Source: JACRAR01 sp041674385
GTDB taxonomy: Bacteria > Pseudomonadota > Gammaproteobacteria > Burkholderiales > Rhodocyclaceae
Assembly: GCA_041674385.1 (NCBI GenBank)
Contig: JBAYVU010000014.1
Span: forward strand, 10,550 to 74,549
Direction: 5' to 3'
DNA length: 64,000 nucleotides
The notes beneath the pieces are model-generated. The model did not search any database and was not told the DNA's origin. It worked only from the letters and a program-made list of their open reading frames with translations. Below, piece after piece: positions 25,544-34,694 of this stretch. Positions within the stretch are counted from its first letter, which is position 1; the number at the start of each line of letters is the position of its first letter. Position numbers and translations under genes: made by a program.

Positions 25544-26206
25544 GTGCGCGTACTGTTGGTTGAAGACGATCCGCAGCTTGGCGACGGTCTCGCCGCTGGC
25601 ATGCGTCACTCGGGCTTCGCGGTCGATTGGCTGAAGGATGGCGCCAGCGCCGATGCCGCTTTGAAAACTGAAAGTTTCGATTTGGTCGTCCTCGATCTCG
25701 GTTTGCCACGGCTGTCCGGCATGGAACTGCTGCGTCGCCTGCGGACCCGCAAGGAAACGCTGCCGGTGCTGATACTCACCGCGCGCGATGCCGTTGCCGA
25801 CAAGATTGACGGTCTCGATGCCGGCGCCGACGATTATCTGGTCAAGCCGATCGATATTGACGAGTTGGCCGCTCGCCTGCGCGCACTCGCCCGGCGCAGC
25901 GGAGGCCGCGCTGTGCCCAATCTGATCCATGGCGCATTGGAGCTCGATCTGGCGAGACATCAAGTGTTGTCGGCAGGTCAGCCGGTGGAATTGGGGACAC
26001 GCGAATTCGCCATCCTGCATGCTTTGCTGGAAAACGCCGGCCATGTCATGACGCGAACCCAGTTGGAATCGAGCATCTACGGCTGGAGCGAGGAACCGGA
26101 CAGCAATGCGCTCGAAGTGCATATCCACCACCTGCGGCGCAAGCTTGGCGCCGATCTGATCAAGACCCTGCGCGGCGTCGGTTACCTGATCGAGAAGATG
26201 AAATGA
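25544..26206 (+). CDS. OmpR-family response regulator (PmrA/QseB type)
   Basis: A 220-residue regulator starting at GTG 25544, 3 bases after the cyclase stop. Receiver domain with acidic pair EDD, phospho-acceptor Asp51 (LVVLDLGLPRLSG), conserved Thr and Lys (LTARD, LVKPID), then a winged-helix DNA-binding domain ending RRKLGADLIKTLRGVGYLI. The sequence is of the QseB/PmrA branch, which binds TTAA-type tandem half-sites; such a box is present before this operon. Overlaps the kinase gene by 4 bases. Confidence 0.92.
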   Translation: MRVLLVEDDPQLGDGLAAGMRHSGFAVDWLKDGASADAALKTESFDLVVLDLGLPRLSGMELLRRLRTRKETLPVLILTARDAVADKIDGLDAGADDYLVKPIDIDELAARLRALARRSGGRAVPNLIHGALELDLARHQVLSAGQPVELGTREFAILHALLENAGHVMTRTQLESSIYGWSEEPDSNALEVHIHHLRRKLGADLIKTLRGVGYLIEKMK

Positions 26207-27561
26207 ATACGGCATGGTTTTCCCTGCGGCGGCGGCTGCTGCTGCCCATCCTGGGCGGGGCCACGGTCTTGTGGCTGGCGATGTTGGTGCTGTCCTACCT
26301 CGATGCCCATCACGAGATCGATGAACTGCTCGATGCCCAGCTTGCCCATACCGCCCAGACCTTGCTGGCCTTGGCCAGCCACGAAGCGCGTGAAGGCGAT
26401 GACGGTATTGCCAAACTTGGCGAGGAGACGGATAAGCACCACCACAAACTGCGCTTCCAGGTCTGGGGTGCCGACGGCGCATTGTTGATGCGTTCGCACA
26501 ATGCCCCGACGACGCCATTGGCGATCCATGAGGGATTCTCCGATGCTTCCGAGTATGGCGGGCATTGGCGGATTTTCAGTCTGTGGGACAAGGAGCGGCT
26601 GGTTCATGTGCAGGTTGGCGAGGACCTCGATGCGCGTGATGAGTTGATCGTCGATATCGCCTGGAAGTTGCTGCTGCCGGCTTTGTTCGGCCTACCTTTG
26701 CTGGGTGGCTGGGTATGGTTGGCGACATGGCGGGGGCTGGCCCCGCTCGACACGCTGGCCGCGCAAATCGACAATCGTGCGCCGGCGCATCTGGAACCCT
26801 TGGTTCCAGCCAGCGCGCCGATCGAAATCAAGCCGATGCTGAATGCCTTGAATGGACTGTTTGGTCGCGTCAAGCAAACCCTGGCCAACGAGCGCCGCTT
26901 CACCGCCGATGCCGCCCACGAAATGCGCACTCCACTCGCCGCGCTGGCCGCACAGGCACAGGTGGCGCAGCGCGCCGGCAACGATGCCGAGCGGCTGCAT
27001 GCCATCGAGCAGATGCGCATCGGGGTCGATCGCGTCGCTCATCTCATCGATCAGCTGCTGACGCTGGCGCGCCTCGATCCCGAACAGCCGCTGGCCGATG
27101 CCCAGCCAGTGCGCCTCAATGATCTGGCCGAGGAGGTTTGCGCCGTCCATGGCGCCGCTGCGGTGAACAAGCAGATCGCCCTGGAACTCGATGCCGTCGA
27201 TTCCCAGGTGCGGGGCAACGCGACCATGCTGCAAATCATGTTGCGCAATCTGCTCGATAATGCCATCCGTTATACGCCTTCCAGCGGACGTGTACGGGTC
27301 TTGGTGAGCAACGCAGACTCAGGCGTGGTTCTGCGGGTCTGTGACGACGGTCCCGGTATTCCCGCCGAGGAGCACGATGCCGTGTTTCGTCGCTTCCACC
27401 GTGGCGCTGCCGCCCAGGACCAAGTCGGCAGCGGCCTCGGGCTTTCCATTGTGCAGCGTATCGCCGAATTGCACGGCGCCCGCATCGCCCTGGCCAGTGG
27501 GGCGGGCGGGCGGGGGCTGACCATCAGCGTAGCGTTTCCTAAGCACTCGGCGACGAGTTGA
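26203..27561 (+). CDS. QseC/PmrB-type sensor histidine kinase
   Basis: A 452-residue membrane kinase. Two transmembrane helices (residues ~10-30 and ~155-175) flank a ~120-residue periplasmic domain containing a His cluster (DKHHHK, about residues 78-82) that might sense metal or heme. Then a HAMP-like linker, H-box FTADAAHEMRTP with His239, N-box NLLDNAIRYTP, and G-boxes DDGPGIP and GSGLGLSIV. Partner of the adjacent regulator. End of the operon. Confidence 0.9.
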   Translation: MNTAWFSLRRRLLLPILGGATVLWLAMLVLSYLDAHHEIDELLDAQLAHTAQTLLALASHEAREGDDGIAKLGEETDKHHHKLRFQVWGADGALLMRSHNAPTTPLAIHEGFSDASEYGGHWRIFSLWDKERLVHVQVGEDLDARDELIVDIAWKLLLPALFGLPLLGGWVWLATWRGLAPLDTLAAQIDNRAPAHLEPLVPASAPIEIKPMLNALNGLFGRVKQTLANERRFTADAAHEMRTPLAALAAQAQVAQRAGNDAERLHAIEQMRIGVDRVAHLIDQLLTLARLDPEQPLADAQPVRLNDLAEEVCAVHGAAAVNKQIALELDAVDSQVRGNATMLQIMLRNLLDNAIRYTPSSGRVRVLVSNADSGVVLRVCDDGPGIPAEEHDAVFRRFHRGAAAQDQVGSGLGLSIVQRIAELHGARIALASGAGGRGLTISVAFPKHSATS

Positions 27562-27697
27562 GTAGCCGCCGGCAACTTCTTATTTCTTGCAAGACCTCTT
27601 TGCGCTTGGTTTCTTGCGGGGTCTCCGGTCTTGTCGTTGTGCTGCGCCGGCTGCCAGGTTGAGTGCGGCAAGCGATAGCGGATCGGCGGATGCCGAA

Positions 27698-28963
27698 TCA
27701 CATCTCAAAGTGCTGTCGCACCCGGTTCTCCAATAATTGGCGGGCGTCGTTTTCGCTGCCGTTTGCCAGCTGCTTGAAGATATCGAATGCCAAGGGGCGA
27801 AATACGGCCATGACTGATGGATCGAAATGGCTTCCCGTGTCTTTTTCAAGAATCGCCATGGCTGCCTCGAAACCCATGGGGTCCTTGTAGGGGCGCTTGG
27901 AACAAAGGGCATCAAATACATCGGCAACAGCAAAGATGCGTGCCGCGAGTGGTATCGCATCCGCCTTCAGCCCGCGTGGATAACCGGTGCCATCCCATTT
28001 TTCGTGATGAGCAGCCACCACCGCGTTGGCGCCATCGAGCCAGCCCATGCCGGTGACAATCGTCTCGCCTTGCTCAACGTGAGTACGCATGGTAATCGAT
28101 TCCGCATCATCCAGTTTTCCCGGCTTGAGTAGGATTGCGTCGGGAATTCCAATCTTGCCCACGTCGTGCAGAAAACTGCCGGCAATCAGGGCTTGCATGG
28201 CGTTTCCCTTCAAGCCCATGCGCTCGGCGATGCGCGCGGCGATCCAGGCGACGCGGAAATTGTGGGCGCCGGTATCGGAATCGCGCTTGGCTATGGCGCG
28301 GCCAAGGGCTTCCATCATCGAGATATGCGAGTCGAGCACCTCGCGCGCTTTGCGCTCGTTGTCCGCGGAAAGATGGATCACCACGGGATAGATCGCCGCA
28401 CCGCAGAGCAAGGAGGCCAAACAGACCATCACCGCCACTACCAGGGAACTCGTGAGGATTTGCTCCATTTGCCATTCCGGCACCACGCGTATGCCCTCGA
28501 AATAGCCCGTAATCGGCAAGCTCGTATCGGTCGCCGAATTTCGCAGCGGGACGAAAACCCGCAAAACCCAGGGCATATCCGGCAGTTTCAGGCTTTCATA
28601 CGATGCGTTGGTATAGCTCGGCTTGCCATGTTTCGGGAGGAGCGATTCGACCGCCTCGCCCTCCTTGGTCATCGATTCGGCAAGCTTGTTGCCTTGGCTG
28701 TCGTAAATTTCGGCAATATCAAACAATCCACCGGAAATGGTTTTGGCGGCAACGGTTGCGTGTTCTGTGGCTTCCGGGCCGGAGAGATCGATCGCGTCGT
28801 AATGGTGTAACAATCGGCCCGATTCTTCAATTGCCAGGGAAACAACGCTTTCCTCAGCACTTTCACGCGCCACAAACCATGACACCGGGCTAGCGATTGA
28901 GGCCAGCAGCAAACTGACTGTGGCAATTCGAATCGCGGTGCGCTTTTGGAATGGGTTGATCAT
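27698..28963 (-). CDS. Membrane-anchored HD-GYP c-di-GMP phosphodiesterase
   Basis: A 421-residue protein; the ATG at 28963 is chosen because GAGGA lies 6 bases upstream on the minus strand. Two transmembrane helices (residues ~8-28 and ~170-195) flank a periplasmic sensor region. The C-terminal HD-GYP domain is intact: FLHDVGKIGIPD, HVEQGE, AHHEKWDGTGYPRGL, VADVFDALCSKRPYK. Such enzymes degrade c-di-GMP and often control attachment or motility. It is convergent with the histidine kinase gene. Confidence 0.9.
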   Translation of the reverse strand: MINPFQKRTAIRIATVSLLLASIASPVSWFVARESAEESVVSLAIEESGRLLHHYDAIDLSGPEATEHATVAAKTISGGLFDIAEIYDSQGNKLAESMTKEGEAVESLLPKHGKPSYTNASYESLKLPDMPWVLRVFVPLRNSATDTSLPITGYFEGIRVVPEWQMEQILTSSLVVAVMVCLASLLCGAAIYPVVIHLSADNERKAREVLDSHISMMEALGRAIAKRDSDTGAHNFRVAWIAARIAERMGLKGNAMQALIAGSFLHDVGKIGIPDAILLKPGKLDDAESITMRTHVEQGETIVTGMGWLDGANAVVAAHHEKWDGTGYPRGLKADAIPLAARIFAVADVFDALCSKRPYKDPMGFEAAMAILEKDTGSHFDPSVMAVFRPLAFDIFKQLANGSENDARQLLENRVRQHFEM

Positions 28964-29172
28964 AAGCATTCCTCGTTGCTTCAAGCGGGAGGCAGCAGAT
29001 CGACCGAGCGGTTCAGCAGATACCTGGCTGCGCCGACTTTCTCATTCATCGCCATCGTTTTTCTCTGCGGCGCCCTGCTTGCGCGCGCTCAGCTTGTCCA
29101 GCGGGCGGAACGTCAGCCACTGATCGTTGAACCTCGCGCAAGCCCGAACCCAATCCTTTGCGCGGCTACCGT

Positions 29173-29874
29173 TCAAAGCAAGTGAGCCACTGGCGCCAGA
29201 TTGTTCGACAGTCCGACCAGATCGATGAGCAAACCCTCTCCGTGGGCAACTTCCGAATAAATACCATCGGCATTGCCATCCCGGAAAATTTCCCAGTGGG
29301 TGGTGGTTCCTTTGCTCTCAGTCTCGATCACAAAACCATTCTGAACACTGAATTGCGTGTTGGCTTTGATGGTTTCGTTAATGGCCAAGCCATTCTTCAT
29401 GACGTGATAGGCACCCAATACAACCTGGCCGGAAGCGTCAAAGCTGAACTTCATGTGATCGCCGCGCAACAGGGCATTTTGCAGTGTGGGTGTCGCTGCG
29501 CCCACATCAAGCACTGTTGCCTCGGCAATTTTCTGGTAAAGCCCATCCGTGTTGCTGTCGCTGTAGCGCGAGATTTCCTGGAAACCACCTTTGCTTTCCG
29601 TCTTCAGCACATCGGCACCGCTTACCGAATAAGTTTGATAGGGCTTGATGGACTTGATCTTGGCGATGCCGTGCTCGACTTCCGTTATCGAAGTCACTAC
29701 GCCGCCGCCCGCAATGGCAAATTGGTAGCCTTCCTGATGATCCCCGCCGGAAATGCTTCTGGAGTCATGCGTCTTGGTATGCGAGGAGTCCGAAATATGG
29801 TTTTCAAGCTCATGCGCATGTGAGTCGTGGGGCTTGCTGTGGGCCGGCTCCGGGTTTTTGAGTTTTTTGCTCAT
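29173..29874 (-). CDS. His-rich protein with two homologous Ca-loop-like repeats
   Basis: A 233-residue protein without signal peptide; GGAG lies upstream of ATG 29874. Residues 10-47 contain eight or more His in a Ser/Asp-rich context (HSKPHDSHAHELENH). The rest is a duplication of a ~65-residue unit: (V)VTSITEVEHG..YSVSG..LKTESKG..EISRYSDSNTDGLYQKIAE and VVLGAYHVMKNG..FSVQNG..IETESKG..EIFRDGNADGIYSEVAH. Each has a DxNxDG loop like EF-hand or dockerin calcium loops. No family recognised; possibly a metal-binding, unconventionally exported protein. Confidence 0.65.
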   Translation of the reverse strand: MSKKLKNPEPAHSKPHDSHAHELENHISDSSHTKTHDSRSISGGDHQEGYQFAIAGGGVVTSITEVEHGIAKIKSIKPYQTYSVSGADVLKTESKGGFQEISRYSDSNTDGLYQKIAEATVLDVGAATPTLQNALLRGDHMKFSFDASGQVVLGAYHVMKNGLAINETIKANTQFSVQNGFVIETESKGTTTHWEIFRDGNADGIYSEVAHGEGLLIDLVGLSNNLAPVAHLL

Positions 29875-30008
29875 GGTTGGTCTCCGTGGTGTGGGTTGGA
29901 GACTAGACTGTATCCAGCCAACCTTAAGCCCGAGTTAACTGGAACGAGAAAATTGTGCGCATCAGCTGCCAATACTTTCATCGGCAGCCCCCCCTGGTAA
30001 ATTCTGCG

Positions 30009-31076
30009 TTATGCCTCTGCCAGCCTCAGGCGGCGGCGGCGCACGGCGTCGGCCAGAGTGTCGAGCACGACCAAGCTGTCTTCCCAGCCGAGGCAGGCAT
30101 CGGTGATGCTCAAGCCGTATTCGAGCGGCTTGCCGCGCACCATATCCTGGCGTCCCGGCTTGAGATACGACTCCACCATTACACCGAAGATGCGGTCGTC
30201 GCCGCCGGCAACCTGTTCGCCGACCGCACGCGCCACTTCGACTTGCCGCTGGTACTGTTTGCTGCTGTTGGCATGGGAGAAGTCGATCATCACCCGCGCC
30301 GCCAGGCCGGCCTTGCCGAGTTCCTGGCAGGCCGCTTCGACACTGGCTGTATCGTAGTTGGGCGCTTTCCCGCCACGCAGGATGACATGGCAGTCCTCGT
30401 TGCCGTTGGTGGAAACGATCGCCGAATGGCCGGCCTTGGTGACCGAGAGGAAGTGATGCGGGCTGGCCGCTGCCCGGATCGCATCCACCGCGATGCGGAT
30501 ATTGCCGTCGGTGCCGTTCTTGAATCCGACCGGGCAGGACAGCCCCGAGGCCAGTTCGCGATGCACCTGCGATTCGGTAGTGCGTGCGCCGATGGCGCCC
30601 CAACTGATCAGGTCGGCGGTGTATTGCGGCGTGATGGAATCGAGAAATTCGGTTGCGCAGGGCAGTTCCAGTTCGTTGATCTCATAGAGCAGCTGACGCG
30701 CCAGGCGCAAGCCCTCGTTGATCTTGTAGCTGCCGTCGAGGCGCGGGTCGTTGATGAACCCCTTCCAGCCTACCGTGGTCCGCGGTTTCTCGAAATAAAC
30801 GCGCATCAGGATCAGCAGATCGGCGCTGTTGCGCACGGACTCTGCATGAAGCTTGCTCGCATATTCGATCGCCGCGTCGTGCTCGTGGATCGAGCAAGGG
30901 CCGATGACCACCAGCAGGCGATCGTCGGCGCCGTGCAGAATCCGGTGGATCGCCTGGCGCGCCGCGTAAGTGGTCTGCGCCGCCAGATCGGTTGCGGGAA
31001 ACTCGCGCAGGACATGCGCAGGAGGGATGAGTTCCTTGATTTCCTTGATACGGACATCATCGACTTGTTGTGTCAT
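30009..31076 (-). CDS. aroG: 3-deoxy-7-phosphoheptulonate (DAHP) synthase
   Basis: A 355-residue enzyme of the class I (AroF/G/H) family, starting at ATG 31076; upstream in-frame sequence would add ~90 atypical residues. Signatures: VVIGPCSIHEHDAAIEYA, MRVYFEKPRTTVGWKGFINDP, GARTTESQVHRELASGLSCPVGFKNGT, IDFSHANSSKQY, GVMVESYLKPGRQD. It condenses PEP and erythrose 4-phosphate, the first step of aromatic amino acid synthesis. Stand-alone gene. Confidence 0.95.
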   Translation of the reverse strand: MTQQVDDVRIKEIKELIPPAHVLREFPATDLAAQTTYAARQAIHRILHGADDRLLVVIGPCSIHEHDAAIEYASKLHAESVRNSADLLILMRVYFEKPRTTVGWKGFINDPRLDGSYKINEGLRLARQLLYEINELELPCATEFLDSITPQYTADLISWGAIGARTTESQVHRELASGLSCPVGFKNGTDGNIRIAVDAIRAAASPHHFLSVTKAGHSAIVSTNGNEDCHVILRGGKAPNYDTASVEAACQELGKAGLAARVMIDFSHANSSKQYQRQVEVARAVGEQVAGGDDRIFGVMVESYLKPGRQDMVRGKPLEYGLSITDACLGWEDSLVVLDTLADAVRRRRLRLAEA

Positions 31077-31373
31077 CGGTTTGTGAGATTGCGTCGGTGT
31101 CCGGCAAAGCCGGGGAAAGCCCAATTCTACAGGATCAAATACGCTTGATCGCCCGCTCTGCATGGCTGCCTGAGCTTTCCGCCAAACCATCGGGTATTTC
31201 GCGCCGCAATCGTCGGCGGCATAGCCGGTTCGCTGGCCAATGCAGCGAAAAGCTCTCGGCTGTCCGGGGCGTTCATTTCCAGTAGACTGCCGGCTTCGTT
31301 GGGTTGCACCTTGCCCTGCGCGGTCTTGCGTCGGGCAAGGCGGAGCAATCATCTATTCTCGAAGACGATCATT

Positions 31374-32066
31374 ATGGATGCGTTTGGCATTGCATTAGGC
31401 TTGGTGGTCGCTGGCGATGCCAAGCTGTTGGCGATCATCGCACTCAGCTTGCGCGTGAGTTTGTCCGCCGTGCTGCTGGCTTCTCTGCTGGCGCTGCCGT
31501 TTGGGGCGTTGCTGGCGGTTGGCGAGTTCCCCTGTCGCCGCAGTTTGGTGGTGGTGGTCAATGGCTTCATGGGAATGCCGGCAGTGGTGGTGGGCCTGCT
31601 GGCATACCTGCTGCTGTCGCGCGCAGGGCCGCTTGGGTCGTTCGGCCTGTTGTTTACCCCTGCCGCCATGACGATCGCCCAAGCCTTGCTGGTGATGCCG
31701 CTGCTGGCAGCTTTAACGAGGCAGATCGTTGCCGATGCCTGGCGTGAATACGAGGAACAGTTGCATTCATTAGGCGCAACGGTAGGACAGGCGATCGCCA
31801 CGCTGCTCTGGGACACGCGCTATTCGTTGTTCACGGTGCTGCTGGCCGGATTCGGTCGGGCCATTGCCGAGGTTGGCGCGGTGATGATCGTTGGCGGCAA
31901 TATCGACGGTGTTACCCGCGTGATGACCACCGCCATCGCGCTGGAGACCAGCAAAGGCGACCTGCCGTTGGCGCTGGCGCTGGGCGCGATCCTGGTGATG
32001 CTGGTGCTGGTGGTCAACGCGCTGACTTTTGCGACCGGCAGTTGGGTGCAACGGAAACTCGGCTGA
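31374..32066 (+). CDS. tupB: Tungstate-type ABC transporter permease
   Basis: A 230-residue membrane protein with about six transmembrane helices and the permease EAA-like loop. It resembles TupB/WtpB-type permeases: LSLRVSLSAVLLASLLALPFGALLA, FMGMPAVVVGLLAYLLL, AIAEVGAVMIVGGNI. Start at ATG 31374 ahead of the ATP-binding gene, which overlaps its stop (TGATG). Imports tungstate or molybdate-type oxyanions. With the next two genes forms tupBCA. Confidence 0.85.
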   Translation: MDAFGIALGLVVAGDAKLLAIIALSLRVSLSAVLLASLLALPFGALLAVGEFPCRRSLVVVVNGFMGMPAVVVGLLAYLLLSRAGPLGSFGLLFTPAAMTIAQALLVMPLLAALTRQIVADAWREYEEQLHSLGATVGQAIATLLWDTRYSLFTVLLAGFGRAIAEVGAVMIVGGNIDGVTRVMTTAIALETSKGDLPLALALGAILVMLVLVVNALTFATGSWVQRKLG

Positions 32067-32773
32067 TGGAAAACATATTTCCGCTCGAACTTGCCGATGT
32101 CTGCTTTGCCCCAAACGGGGTGCCGGTGCTCGGCAACATCCATTTGAGTATCGCCGGCGACGCCTGCACCGTCATTCTTGGCGCCAACGGTGCGGGAAAG
32201 AGCGTCCTGATGCGGATCATGCACGGCCTGCTGGCGCCCAGCAGCGGACGCCTCGCCTGGAATGGCGGCGAAGCCAGGCCCTCTGGCCAGGCATTGGTGT
32301 TCCAGCGACCGGTGATGCTGCGTCGTTCGGCGCTGGCCAACGTTGCCTATGGTTTGAAACTTTGCGGGGTGCCGCGGATCGATCGCGAGAGGCGGGCACG
32401 GCAGGCGCTGGCGCGCGTCGGGCTGGCCCATCTGGCTGAGCGCCCGGCGCGGGTGCTGTCTGGCGGCGAGCAGCAGCGCATCGCACTGGCGCGCGCCTGG
32501 GCGCTTGACCCGCGCATCCTGTTTCTCGACGAGCCAACTGCCAGTCTCGATCCGGGCGCGGCACGCGATGTCGAACGGATCGTCGGCGATATCCGCTTGG
32601 CGGGCACCGCCATCGTGATGACCACGCACAATCTTGGTCAGGCGCGCCGGCTGGCGGATGAGATTGTCTTCCTGCATCGGGGCCGCATCACCGAACGTAC
32701 GCCGGCGCCCGAGTTTTTCCGGCAACCGCGTTCGGCCGAGGCCGAAACCTATCTCAAAGGAGAATTGCCATGA
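32066..32773 (+). CDS. tupC: Tungstate-type ABC transporter ATP-binding protein
   Basis: A 235-residue ATPase with Walker A GANGAGKS (about residue 37), Q-loop FQRPVMLRRS, signature LSGGEQQRIALARA, Walker B ILFLDEPTASLD and switch His (TTHN). Starts within the permease stop and overlaps the binding-protein gene by 4 bases. Energises oxyanion import. Confidence 0.92.
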   Translation: MENIFPLELADVCFAPNGVPVLGNIHLSIAGDACTVILGANGAGKSVLMRIMHGLLAPSSGRLAWNGGEARPSGQALVFQRPVMLRRSALANVAYGLKLCGVPRIDRERRARQALARVGLAHLAERPARVLSGGEQQRIALARAWALDPRILFLDEPTASLDPGAARDVERIVGDIRLAGTAIVMTTHNLGQARRLADEIVFLHRGRITERTPAPEFFRQPRSAEAETYLKGELP

Positions 32774-33600
32774 ACCGGCTTTTCGGATGGAGCCGGTTTG
32801 TTCTGCTGGGCTGCGCGCTGCTGTCCAGTCTGTCGGCACTGGCCGCAGACGCATACATCACGGTGGCCTCGACAACTTCGACCGAGCACTCGGGACTGTT
32901 CGGCTTCTTGTTGCCGCAGTTTGAAAAACACAGCGGCATCCAGGTCAGGGTGGTGGCGCTGGGAACCGATCAGGCGTTGGACCTGGCGCGGCGTGGCGAC
33001 GCCGATGTGGTATTTGTCCATAACCCGGCAGCCGAAGAGAAATTCGTTGCCGAGGGCTACGGCGTGAAGCGCCAGGAAGTGATGTACAACGATTTCGTTC
33101 TGGTGGGGCCGCAGGATGATCCCGCCAAGGTGGCCGGCGGCAAGGATATTGCCGAGGCCTTGGAAAAAATCGCCGCAACCAAGCCGCCCTTCGTCTCGCG
33201 CGGCGACAAGAGCGGCACCCATGCCGCCGAATTGCGCCTATGGAAAGCCGCCGGCATCGACATCGACAAGAGCAAAGGTGCCTGGTACCGCGACACCGGT
33301 GCCGGCATGGGGCCGGCGCTGAATACCGCCGCTTCGCTGAATGCCTACATCCTGGCCGACCGTGGCACTTGGCTGTCGTTCAAGAATCGGCAGAATCTCG
33401 TGGTTGTCGTTGCAGGCGACAAGCGCCTCTTCAATCAGTACGCTGTGACCCTGGTCAATCCGGCGAAACACCCGCATATTAAGCAGGCGGCCGGTCAGCG
33501 GTTCATCGATTGGTTGCTTTCCGATGCGGGCCAGAAAGCCGTGGCCGACTATAGGATAGGCGGCGAGCAGCTGTTCTTCCCCAACGCGCAGCGCCGATAG
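32770..33600 (+). CDS. tupA: Tungstate-type ABC transporter substrate-binding protein
   Basis: A 276-residue periplasmic protein with signal peptide (ALA-AD) and the TupA anion site VASTTSTEHSGL (residues ~35-46), VVALGTDQALDLARRGDADVVFVHNP, FVSRGDKSGTH and GAGMGPALNTAAS. TupA proteins bind tungstate with high affinity, excluding sulfate. The presence next to the nar operon, whose enzyme uses molybdenum, suggests oxyanion management, though specificity between W and Mo cannot be read here. Confidence 0.88.
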   Translation: MNRLFGWSRFVLLGCALLSSLSALAADAYITVASTTSTEHSGLFGFLLPQFEKHSGIQVRVVALGTDQALDLARRGDADVVFVHNPAAEEKFVAEGYGVKRQEVMYNDFVLVGPQDDPAKVAGGKDIAEALEKIAATKPPFVSRGDKSGTHAAELRLWKAAGIDIDKSKGAWYRDTGAGMGPALNTAASLNAYILADRGTWLSFKNRQNLVVVVAGDKRLFNQYAVTLVNPAKHPHIKQAAGQRFIDWLLSDAGQKAVADYRIGGEQLFFPNAQRR

Positions 33601-33660
33601 TATTCCCGCATTGCATAGAACGCGCTATGCTAGCGGTGTTTTGAACTGACGGGCTACCCG

Positions 33661-34626
33661 ATGGACCAAACTGATCGCCTGCTGCTGGAACGCAGCCAGT
33701 TGTTTAGTGACATCGATCTGGATTGCATAGAGCACCTGCTTGACACTTGTCCGGAGACGCTGCTGGCTGCCGGAGATACCTTGTTGCAGCAGGGCGCTCC
33801 AAATACTACGCTGTATCTGGTGCTCGATGGTCAGTTGCGTGTTTACCTCGGCGGAGCGGAACTTCCCGAACATACCCTGCTCAACCCCGGCGAATGCGTT
33901 GGCGAGATGTCGCTGATCGACGGCAGACGCGCCTCGGCATTGGTGATTGCAGCCCAGAATACGCGCCTGCTGGCGATCGACCACGAAGTGGTCTGGTCGC
34001 TCATCGAACTTTCCTACGGCATCGCCCGCAACCTGCTGTCCATACTGTCCGGACGCATTCGCTTCAACAACCTCGCTTTGGTTGCTGCACAGACGCACAG
34101 TCTCGAATTCGAACGGGCGGTTGCAGTGGATGCGTTGACCGGTCTGCATAACAAGCGGTGGGTCGCCGATGCCTTTCCGCGCGCGATCAGCCGCTGCGAG
34201 CGGGATGGCGCGGCGCTGTGCCTGGTGCTGGGCGACATCGATAATTTCAAGCACTTCAATGAGTCTTATGGCCATCTGAACGGCGATAGCCTGTTGCGCC
34301 TGCTGGCGCACAGGCTAACCGACATCTTGCGGCCACAGGACATGCTGGCGCGCTATGGGGTGGAAAAATTCATTTTTCTGCTGCCGGCCACGACCCTGCC
34401 GGAAGCCCAGAATATCGCCGAGCGCCTGCGCATTCTGGCGGCGGAGACGCACTTGCCGATTGGCGAGAATGGCGCTGTCGCCAGTGTCACCTTGTCGCTG
34501 GGTATTGCCGCGATGCAATTGGGCGATACGCTCGAATCGTTGCTTGCCAATGCGGAAGCCGCGTTGCGTTGCGCCAAGCAGGCTGGACGCAACCGCGTCG
34601 GGATCGCCAAGATGGCCGGGGATTAG
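33661..34626 (+). CDS. cNMP-binding protein with degenerate GGDEF domain
   Basis: A 321-residue cytosolic protein. Residues ~15-135 are a cyclic-nucleotide-binding domain with phosphate-binding cassette GECVGEMSLIDGRRASA. Residues ~155-318 are a GGDEF fold (DALTGLHNKRW, GDIDNFKHFNESYGHLNGD). The active-site motif reads GVEKF (233-237) instead of GGDEF/GGEEF, so diguanylate cyclase activity is doubtful. The RxxD inhibitory site is retained (R224-D227, five residues before). It may bind both cAMP/cGMP and c-di-GMP as an effector. Follows tupBCA by 60 bases. Confidence 0.85.
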   Translation: MDQTDRLLLERSQLFSDIDLDCIEHLLDTCPETLLAAGDTLLQQGAPNTTLYLVLDGQLRVYLGGAELPEHTLLNPGECVGEMSLIDGRRASALVIAAQNTRLLAIDHEVVWSLIELSYGIARNLLSILSGRIRFNNLALVAAQTHSLEFERAVAVDALTGLHNKRWVADAFPRAISRCERDGAALCLVLGDIDNFKHFNESYGHLNGDSLLRLLAHRLTDILRPQDMLARYGVEKFIFLLPATTLPEAQNIAERLRILAAETHLPIGENGAVASVTLSLGIAAMQLGDTLESLLANAEAALRCAKQAGRNRVGIAKMAGD

Positions 34627-34694
34627 TGTCCTCGGTTGGGGGCAGGGTGCTACTGCCCTGCTTCTGGTGCAGGCTGCCTGGCCAATTGCGGCAG

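Noticed and set aside
31077..31352. N-terminal extension of DAHP synthase by ~92 residues
   Set aside because: The upstream residues are unlike the family and the ATG at 31076 gives the normal ~355-residue length.
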